From Pollenia angustigena (Eukaryota; Arthropoda; Insecta; Diptera; Polleniidae), in the NCBI GenBank assembly GCA_930367215.1, contig OV884060.1, positions 97,426,151-97,490,150 on the forward strand: a DNA stretch of 64,000 bases, given 5' to 3'. Positions within the stretch are counted from its first letter, which is position 1; every line of letters begins with the position of its first letter. A model generated the notes under the pieces. That model was not told the origin of the DNA. It saw only the letters and a program-made list of their open reading frames with translations, and did no database searches. A program made the translations under genes and the position numbers. This document shows, in pieces, positions 55,729 through 64,000 of the stretch.

Positions 55729-57592
55729 TTAGGGTGTCCCAAAAAATTTTTTCTTTCTGATTTTCATAGGTGCTCAATTAAAATTTAAAAGATTTTAGGG
55801 AAAAGTATTTTTGATTTTTTTTTAAGAATTTTCGGAACAGGTTTAGAGGTCGCGCAAAAATGGAGTTTTCATAAAAAAAAAACGGAGTTTTCGGCCTTTT
55901 TAACTTTAACTTTTCTCATAACTTGCTTAATACCACGAGTTTCTTCACTCCCGAGGAAACAGTTTTAAAGAAAAGTATCCAAGCTTTATTTCTGTGTAAA
56001 AAAATTTTAAGTTTTGGTGATGAGTTTACACATTTAGATACATTTAATTAAAATTTTTCGTAATTTTTTCAAAAATTTTGTAATAACGCTTTACAACTTT
56101 TTAAGTTTAAATAAAAACGAAAAAAACTAATGATGCAGTTTGAAAGACAAATTAATTCTTATTAATATGAATAAACAATTTTTAAATTTGTTCTTACCGT
56201 TCCTGAGTTATACCCGTTTTTATCTTTATACCCAGTATATGTTATTATAAGCTGTTTGCCAGTTCACCAATCTTATCCAATCAAAAAAAAAAAAAAATTT
56301 TCTTTTGCTCTGTGAAAAATCATTTATTGGGGTTCTTGCGATGTAGTTCTATACCTTGCAATAAATTCTGGTAATCAGTTGCAGAAGTTGTGACATTAAT
56401 ATAAGTATTAGCCAAAGCCACACCTCGTTCTGTCACATCATTTACCACTTGTAATTGTTGAACTTTTTTCTTTGCCTCTTGAAATGACTTGTTGGCTTTC
56501 CAATTCTCTGATCTATTTTTTTTAAATAAGGTTAGACTGGTTTTTGAAACGAATTGTTGAATTTCTTTATTTCTAAAGTTTTCTTCTGTTAAAGTTACAT
56601 TTGCTACTTCATAATCGCTAAGTTTTGGTGTCGATACGTTCATCAAAAAACGATGAGGCAGCCAATTTCGGAGTTAAGAACCACTGATAACCTAGAAAAG
56701 TTTTACGCGAGGCTTTTGCAACTGCTTTATTAATAATTTTATAACTATCCAATTCCTTTAATAGATTCAGATCATTGAGAGGAGCGTATCGGGGGCACTG
56801 GCAGAGGTACCAATATTTGATATATATTCTAAATAAATGAACTAAATTCAAGCAAGGCATCAACTATTGTTTTGTCTATATAAGATTGCAACTGGTTTCG
56901 GAAAATGCATATTTTCCAAGAATAGAAAATTCCTCATCCAGCGAGCCCGATTGATAGCTCCTGGAGGACACATAAAATAAAAAGTGAAAATGAAAGCGTG
57001 TAACGATTAAGATCAATAAATGTCAGAAGTTAACGGCAGTTAAAATCTTACTATAAAATTTTATGGAAATATACAATAATTATAAGGAAAAAAGTATCAC
57101 CATTTTTAAGGTACAAACTATAAAAATAGTGTAACTCGGAAACTGTAGGACAAAATTCCATTTTTGTTTTTCTTAATTGTTTAGAATTTATCGGTGTTCA
57201 AAATCGAGTCACTAGTTTTTATACCTTTCATAAAAGTTTGAAAAGTAATAAACCGTTTTTTACAGAATTTGTTAAAAAATTACAAAAATACTTAATATCT
57301 GGAATCGTAATGGACAAAAATATTGCCGGAACTTGCATATGGAAATAAAGTTTGAGAAATTTTCTTTAGAAATATTCGGTCAAAAAATTAAATGAACGTG
57401 GTTATTGACAAAGTTATGAGTCAAGTTTGAAAAAAGGCCGAAAAACCAGATTTTTAACATAGACTTGATTTGCGAGACCTATAAACCTCTTCCTACAAAT
57501 CTAAAAAAAAATTCAAAAATACTGGACCCTATAAGCTTTCAAATTATGCTTGAGCCTCTGACAAAAAAAAAAAAAAAATTGGGACACCCTAA
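55729..57592 (-). mobile_element. Unclassified DNA transposon (TTAGGGTGTCCCAA TIR)
   Basis: Perfect 14-bp inverted ends TTAGGGTGTCCCAA. No obvious TSD: flanks are TATGTACG and TTTTCAAA. It encodes on the minus strand a decayed protein (next entry). Subterminal text AAAAATTACGAAA/GGCCGAAAA recurs on both sides. A piece of the same family is at 29330-29520. 1.86 kb. Confidence 0.7.
56320..56900 (-). pseudogene. Transposon-encoded protein of unassigned family, broken
   Basis: Three minus-strand frames in succession: an upstream piece TIVDALLEFSSF (about 56870-56840), then YWYLCQCPRYAPLNDLNLLK and SRKTFLGYQWFLTPKLAASS (to 56618), then KLSDYEVANVTLTEENFRN and QVVNDVTERGVALANTYINV (to 56320). The VVND..ERG motif near the C-terminus and the W-[YF]-L-T block resemble, from memory, a large repeated family of uncharacterised arthropod proteins, possibly mobile-element proteins. 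I cannot name a catalytic domain. Frames overlap at 56618-56646, so at least two frameshifts exist. Confidence 0.55.
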
Positions 57593-57610
57593 TTTTCAAA
57601 TCGCATATGA

Positions 57611-57839
57611 TCAACAAGAGGGTATTAACTCAAAATTTTAATTTTTTCACTGTTTGGAAAAAATCAACGCGTAATATTCATTCATTATCCGCTGTAAAAA
57701 TATGATGCACGCATGTTTGACTTTTTGGTAATGCAACGGTTGGTTTAAAAATTATTTTTCACATGCCTTTAATGTAAAATTAAAAATGGTTTTGCTTCTA
57801 CTGAAGATCTTTAAATTTCGAGTTAACAACTCTTGTTGA
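57611..57839. mobile_element. Small MITE (TCAACAAGAGGGTATTAACT)
   Basis: TCAACAAGAGGGTATTAACT at 57611 and the imperfect inverse AGTTAACAACTCTTGTTGA ending 57839, pairing over about 28 bases. Non-coding. Confidence 0.65.
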
Positions 57840-58204
57840 TTTAGTGCGATATGTGCATCACAATATAATAGCATCTTAATAACTTGCTTTTACAAAAAAT
57901 TCTCATAGAGGCATCGCCTTAAACTAGAGTTAATTGCTAAAAAAGATTGCAAAAATTATTTAATCAAAATTTAATTTGCTAAATTTTAATTAAACATTAA
58001 TGCCCTTATTCATAAAAATATGTTAGAAATTTTAAAGGTTTATTTAACAAATTTTCATAGAAAATTCGTTTCATAAACCCATTGTAAACTTTAAATATAA
58101 TTGCATATCCGAAGAAAATAAAATAATTTGTATTGATGATCTAAATGTATTTGCAAATAAGCAAATTTTCAAGCTAGAAGGAAATATTTTACAACTTTCC
58201 AGTA

Positions 58205-59299
58205 TAGGGTTGGCAGATACCGAGAGTCGAAAAACTGGACAATAGAAAAAATGTACCTGGATCTTGGAAAAATAACTGGAAAATTTGAAAATGCACTTAA
58301 CTATAAGAAAAAGTAAAATTTTACTTCATATTTTTTTACTATAAAGAAACATAGCAAGGAAACGAAACATTTGAAAATTAGTCTTATGTCATATTACAAA
58401 ATTTTGTAGATATCATGCCCAAATCACTTCAGGTGGCAGCGAAAAGCCTGCTGCCTTTGACAGTTCGAAACAATTTGTTTTGGATTCACAATCTATTGTT
58501 TAGAAATGGTTGACATTTCGAAATGTTTCTGTTGTTTTTGTATTGTTGTAAAATTGTTTTCATCGTATACATAAATTCGGATTGGTATATATTAATTTAA
58601 ACCACAAATCTTATGGAAATCGAAATCGAGTGAAATTTAAATGAATGGAAATTTCCCGTTTAATTTTTTTTGTTTTTTTTTGGAAAATTAACGTAGTTTT
58701 TCCTGATTTTAAAATTATTTCTAATAAAGATAAGCTGTACTCATAGTATAACGTTTAAAAAAATAGGTTAATGAACTTTAAACACTGGTAAGATTTCAAA
58801 GTTTGATTGATGTTAATTTCACTCCGATCCGTCATCCAGGACATGGCTGATAACTATTTGTTTAACCTCTTACACATATTTTGTATTGTTATTTGCAGAG
58901 TTTAAAAACTCTATTTCTTTAGTTGTAAGCAACAATATCTAAAATATTTTGCAACTTTTATCACAATTTAGTCTGAATACAATTGTAGTCTTTATTCGGT
59001 CAAAATAATAGTTTCTTGTGAGTAAAGATTATTTAAAAGTCGTTTTGCAAAACGTATTGCTAAAAGGCATGAATAACAAACGAGATCAATTTATATAGAT
59101 TTTTGAACGTTTATCGCATTTTTAAAAACTGGACCGTATAATGTTAATTGATATGTCATTAAAAAATATAATAAATTAAGAAGTAATTTTTAAAAATTAA
59201 ATAAATTTTTTTAACTGGACAAATTGTATCTTAGCTGGTACCTGGACAAGACCCATAAACTGGACAGTCCAGGTTATTCCAGGCCGTCTGGCAGCGCTA
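58205..59299. mobile_element. hAT-like element (TAGGGTTGGCAGATACC)
   Basis: Ends TAGGGTTGGCAGA / TCTGGCAGCGCTA with a perfect 8-bp TSD TTCCAGTA (58197-58204 and 59300-59307). ACTGGACAAT/CTGGACA motifs cluster at both ends. 1095 bp, no transposase frame. Confidence 0.83.
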
Positions 59300-60466
59300 T
59301 TCCAGTATTAGGAAAAGTCAAATAAAGTTAAAATGCTATTCCAGTTCAAATAGAGGACGTTAAATAAAATACAGAACAATTTCACGCTGCGTGATTGCTT
59401 TCACAGTCAAATAAAAGTTCATTTATAAATCAGAATTACCAAGTGCAAAACAGAGCTTCATTTCAAAATAAACATTTGGCATAACTAATTATTACTATGT
59501 ATTACTTTTTGTAATGAGATTGATATTTTAACTTAAATCAATTGTATACTTTATGTGTATTTGCAAAAAAAAAAAAGTATTTTTATTTAATATTTACTTA
59601 AATAAAATAAAAACGATAATAATCGTTTCCGCAATCAGGAAAATTAGGTAACACTGGTTATAGTCACGCAATCAAGAAAATTTGGTAACACTGGTTATAG
59701 TCAAAAACCCACTCTCATTTGAAATGTCTTGCAGCAAGTTGCCTGGCAAAAGCTGCTTTCATTCACTAAAAATTGTTAAAAATTTGTAAAAATTGTTACA
59801 AGTAAAATTTTTTAAACATGTACTTGTAACAATTGTTTGTAACACAGGCAGTAAGAAAATTGCATTAGTGAAAAAGTATGAGTGTATGTATTGAATTTTT
59901 CGGATTTGCACTTGCATGTGTTAAGACCACGGGTCTAATTTTGGCACTCGTGATCGAGTACTTTCTCGATTTGAAAGCAATTTTATTTCAGTCGATACTG
60001 AACGAATCGAAATTATTTTTTCAGTATTGTGAAACTCAAATAATGCTTTATAACATTGAAAAAATGTTGTTAAAATAATTTAATATTAAATTGCTTTCGA
60101 ATCGAGAAAGTACTCGATCACGGCTGCCAGAAGCAGGCTTCAGGTTAACAGCCGATATTTTGGATTCATCAAATTGGGATTTTGATGAATCCAAAACTTG
60201 AGTAAAGAAACAAACCTTTTCTTTCGGTTGCAAAAAATCTCTTCCGTTCCATGTAAAAATTCAAATTGATGTACAGTTGTTTCGATTGCAATTAAACCAA
60301 TGAGAACTATTTTTAGCTAACAGACGTTTTATTTTTTTTCTTTATCTGTTTGTCTATTCCTGTTCAATGGAGCCCTTCTATTTTGTATCTTTAAAAATTA
60401 CCTTCCATTGTTTGTGGTAAAATTGTTTTAAGGTAAATAATTTTACCATCATTGTACCAACCAGGG
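59300..60466. repeat. Inverted repeats and a short tandem duplication
   Basis: About 37 bases (CAATCARGAAAATTWGGTAA) are duplicated in tandem at 59633-59703. GATCGAGTACTTTCTCGATT at 59951 is inverted at 60088-60122. GTTTTGGATTCATCAAA-type arms form a tight hairpin at 60163-60199. No gene. Confidence 0.65.
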
Positions 60467-60647
60467 TTGTCAGATGTGGCGATTTCTCGCCAAACGTGGC
60501 GATTTTCTACCATGTTTGGCGACCTAATTTTTGATTTGGCGACATGGCGATTTTTGGGCGATTTTTACAATAGTTAAAATCGCCAACTGGCTATTTTTGA
60601 TGACCTATGAATTTGTTTTGAAATTCGTTAAATTCAATACTTAGAAA
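60467..60647. mobile_element. hAT-like MITE left end (CAGGGTTGTCAGATG), truncated
   Basis: CAGGGTTGTCAGATGTGGCGATTTCTCGCC-type start, homologous to the element at 51011 (TGGCGATTTCTCGCCAAACG shared). No right end follows in the window. Confidence 0.7.
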
Positions 60648-60945
60648 TAATATATATTATTTCTAAAGCACTTTTTTTTGTCGGTTGCAAATATCTCCCA
60701 TACCACCGCATCAAATTTAATGAATGATATCTCATTTTAAAGCTTATTTCTAACACTAATGACGAAAAATAATTAGAAATTGAAAAATTAATATTTTCAT
60801 TGATAAAAATTATAGTTTATATAGAACCGTTCGTACGGGCAAAAAGTTAACGATGATCATGTCATTGCCTCTAACATTGTATTCAAAGAAGTATTATAAA
60901 AGCATTTAAGCATATGTATGTATGTATGTATATAAATATGTATGA

Positions 60946-63227
60946 CTAGCATTTAACCCGCTACTTCGTTAGCGTCTCCGTTTTCTTCGTGGACATATTT
61001 TTATGCCAAAGTTTATTTTCAAAAAAGTACCAGGCACCTGTCCCCTTATTTTTTTTAACGAACAACAATAAGTGTTAAATTTTTTGGATCTCTTTAATTT
61101 TGGATTTTTTTGGTTAGCGGAATCGATTTGGCGAGAGGACAACCTTCGGTCCAAAAGTCAGCTTTTTAGCTTCAAGAGTTTAGGATGTGCGATGATGAAT
61201 CCGTCAGTTACTTTACAAATTTATATTATATAGAGATGGAGAAAAATGTTGAGAAAACAGTAACAAAATTAGGAACGATTTTCACACCTTAAACGTTTGA
61301 ATTTCAAAAAAGGTGCAAACCTGTTTTGTATTTTTTAGATAAGCTAAAAATGTGATACAATATTTATTTACCCTTTTACACCCCAAAAAGGTCTTCCTTC
61401 AAAAAAGTACCAGACACCTCTCCGTTTATTTTTTTTAATGAACAATAATTAGTATTAAATTTTTTGTATCTCTTTTTGTTTAGGAAATATACGGTTAGCG
61501 AATTGCTGATGTTTTTTATCTCTTTTAGTTTAGGAGGTATGAGGTTCGCGGGATCGATATACATAGGTACAATTTTCACCCCTGAAACGTTCGAATTTCG
61601 AAAAAGTACCAAATTCGCATTTGTATTTTTTAGATAAGTAACAAATGTTATTTAATTTTTATTTCTATACGTATTGGCTTAAAAGCTAGATTTACTACCT
61701 AAAACGACCGAATTTCGTTAAAGTACCAGACACCAATTTGCTTTTTTATTTAATGCACAAAAATAAATATTAAATTAAAAAAATTACCAGTTTATTTAAA
61801 AAAAAATCCCTCTTACAAATTCTCATTCACTCAGGAGCTTGCATGTTTAATTTTATGTTTCTAGATCCAATAAATACGGATATATAAAAGGTACCAGTTA
61901 AAGAACAAAATAGTACCAAAAGCCCTCTTACAGATTTTCATTCACTCAGGACCTTGCATGTTTAATTTTATCTGTCTATGTCCAATACCAACGGAAATTC
62001 AAAAAGTACCAGTCCAAGATTAAAAAAGTACCAAAAAGTTCACTCTTATAGATTCTCATCCATCCAGGGCATTGCATATTGAATTGTATGTTTCTAGGTC
62101 CAATACAAACAAAAAAGTACCAAAAAGTTCACTCTTATAGATTTTCATCCATTCAGGACATTGCATGTTTAATTTTATTTTTATAGGTCCAATACTAACG
62201 GAAATTCAAAAAGTACCATTTTATGAACAGTAAAGTACCAAAAACTTCCCCTTATGGATTCTTAACCACTCAGGACATTTCATTTTGAATTTTATGTTTC
62301 TAAGTCCAATATTAACGTAAATTCAAAAAGTACCAGTTAATGAACAAAAAAGTACCAAAAAGTTCCCTCTTATAGATTCTCATCCATTCGGGACATTGCA
62401 TGTTTAATTTTATTTTTATAGGTCCAATACTAACGGAAATTCAAAAAGTACCAGTTAATTAACAGAAAAGTACCAAAAACTGCCCCTTATGGATTCTTAT
62501 CCATTCCGGACATTGCATGATGAATCTTATGTTTTTAGGTCCAACATAAACGATAATTTAAAAAATACCAGTTGTAGAACCAAAAAGTTAAGTAAAATAT
62601 CAAATTTCTCGTATTTCCCCTTTTTGGTACTATTTTCCCCCCATTAAAGTATAAAAAATTTCAGTATAATAGTGGCAGCCCATAATTTAGTACGAATATT
62701 TCAATAAATGGAGAAAAATGTTTTTTAAAAAAAGTACCAAAAATAGTTACGATTTTTACCCCTTAAATGTTCGAATTTCGAAAAAGTACCAAATTTGAAT
62801 TCGTATATTTTTGTTAGGTTTCGAATGTGGTATTAACTTTGTTTCTATGTTTATTGGTTCAAAAGATAGATGGGGTGTCAAAAAAGTACTAAAATTCAGA
62901 TATTACCCGTTTACTCCCAAATAGGTCCGAATTTCAAAAAAGTACCAGACACCTGTCCGCTTATTTTTCTAAAGAACAACGATAGGTATTAAATTTTGTT
63001 TGTATCTCTTTTAGTTTTGGAGATATAAGGTTACCGAATTTTCCCGTTTTTACCCTTTTTTACCCCCTAAACATTCGAATTTCCAAAAATCCCGTCTTAG
63101 TGGATCGATTTGGGGAGTGACCAATCTCTGGTCCAAATTTCAAGTGTCTAGCTTTAGGCGTTTAGGCTGTGCGATGATGAATCAGTGAGTCAGTGAGTCA
63201 GTAACGTTACAATTTTATATATATAGA
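60946..63227 (-). mobile_element. Helitron C, reversed, nested in Helitron B
   Basis: On the minus strand it starts TCTATATATATAAAATTG (63227) and ends CGCTAACGAAGTAGCGGGTT then AAATGCTAG (60946): a hairpin CGCTAAC/GTAGCG-like followed by CTAG. On the plus strand A precedes (60945) and T follows (63228), the A^T rule. GTCAGTGAGTCA and CGATGATGAATC repeats lie near its 5' end. It contains many AAAAAGTACCA motifs. Frames at 60969-61154 and 61376-61612 are repeat sequence. Confidence 0.85.
61905..62585. repeat. Tandem repeat, ~118 bp x 6, inside Helitron C
   Basis: Units share AAGTACCAAAAAGTTC, ACTCTTATAGATTCTCATCC, ATTGCATGTTTAATTTTAT and GGTCCAATACTAACGGAAAT, near 61911, 62028, 62113, 62232, 62350 and 62468. 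One unit is shorter. Confidence 0.85.
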
Positions 63228-63362
63228 TATATATTATGATTTCTAATATTTTTATACTTTTAATAAAATGTATTGAAGTTACTAAAATTTCTATTAATTA
63301 TTTTAATTTTATGTTACAAAAATGAAAACTTACTGTGCGAAATATTCGCACGGGTCATCTAG

Positions 63363-64000
63363 TATTATTTTAATTCTCGTATTTTTATGAATGCAATTTC
63401 AGGCAATCATATGTATGATAGGTATTTGAAGGTATGTTCAAATGGCTGATGAAGTTAATGAAAATCTTCTAGAAAAGTGTTTCTTATACATATATTAAAT
63501 TGCTCTTGAAAAAATCAATAAATAGAATTCCTTAAAACACTAATATATTTTAAGTCTATAAACATTTTCACATTATACTTATATGTACATATGTGGCAAT
63601 TTATTATCACAGATAAAATATGTCGTTGTTAGTGATATTTTAAAGATTTTTATGAATCCTATCATACCTTTGGACGTTTATGAAACACAATGGAAAAATA
63701 AGCGTTGGTTAATTGGAAACATAGCTAAATAAGTTTAGGCCAACATTTAAAAGCTACAAGGATACGGCAGGTACGTAAAATTTTAAGGACTTTACTTTGG
63801 CTGTCCTTAATATGTGGTTATTACAAATAGTAATGCCTGTGAAACTATGAACTCCACTTAAACTCGCCTTCGAATTAGAATGCAATACGAGCTTCTAGAC
63901 TCGTTATTAGGAGTTATACAGGCATGCTCTGTAAATCAAAAGATTTCAAATCACAATTGTGATTAATGGGTGTTTTGAAAACCACAAAAGTTTTAACTTA
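63363..64000. other. No gene recognised
   Basis: AT-rich, presumably retn intron; no repeat edges or frames of note. Confidence 0.4.

Larger units (their letters stand above)
60648..63362 (+). mobile_element. Helitron B, interrupted by a second Helitron
   Basis: Homologous to Helitron A (28254-28947) at 60648-60815 and 63260-63362, ending with the hairpin TGCGAAATATTCGCA then GGGTCATCTAG and T. The expected 5' TC reads TA. It is preceded by A. The middle belongs mainly to the reversed Helitron at 60946-63227, with about 150 extra bases of uncertain origin on its left. Confidence 0.82.

Noticed and set aside
61905..62585. CRISPR array
   Set aside because: The ~118-bp units are contiguous, diverged and without unique spacers, and lie inside a eukaryotic Helitron.

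Overview
The window is nuclear DNA from a fly, probably a higher (brachyceran/cyclorrhaphan) dipteran. The only host gene I recognise is the 3' half of retained/dead ringer (retn, dri; ARID3-type transcription factor) on the minus strand. Four coding exons can be read at 32269-32122, 32044-31545, 30363-29744 and 27504-27050. They cover the end of the extended ARID domain through both REKLES segments to the stop codon. No ARID core exon is visible at higher coordinates, so 32270-64000 is best read as part of one very large intron, and 1-27049 as 3' UTR plus downstream DNA.

Almost everything else is mobile DNA, very AT-rich and mostly non-autonomous. From left to right: a Ty3/gypsy-like LTR element tail (1-about 2700) carrying a foldback insert (885-1928); a TA-inserted element (2768-4908) with a second TA element inside it; a run of small DNA transposons (4988-8040); a pogo-like element (8320-10679) containing a Helitron; three Jockey-clade LINE copies (10991-12468, 12775-15262, 18713-22241), the third lying inside a hAT element; and a hAT element (22665-24987) containing a mariner relic. 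The retn exons follow, with a hAT relic, a Helitron and a SINE stub in their introns. The big upstream intron then holds a Penelope-like element (33411-36300), a four-level nest (38197-42863), two further LINE fragments of another clade (44237-45302, 49808-50880), a DINE/INE-1-like element with an expanded internal array (48513-51940), a long-TIR foldback (53229-54324), an unclassified DNA transposon with TIR TTAGGGTGTCCCAA (55729-57592), another hAT (58205-59299) and a Helitron inserted in a Helitron (60648-63362).

Several families occur twice, one copy interrupted and one not. The uninterrupted copy acts as an empty-site control, so exact boundaries and target-site duplications (TSDs) can be read by eye: 8-bp TSDs for hAT, TA for Tc1/mariner-like, A^T insertion for Helitrons and 14-bp TSDs for LINEs. 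No prokaryotic genes, CRISPR arrays, rRNA genes or intact tRNA genes were seen. All family names come from motif recognition without database searches.
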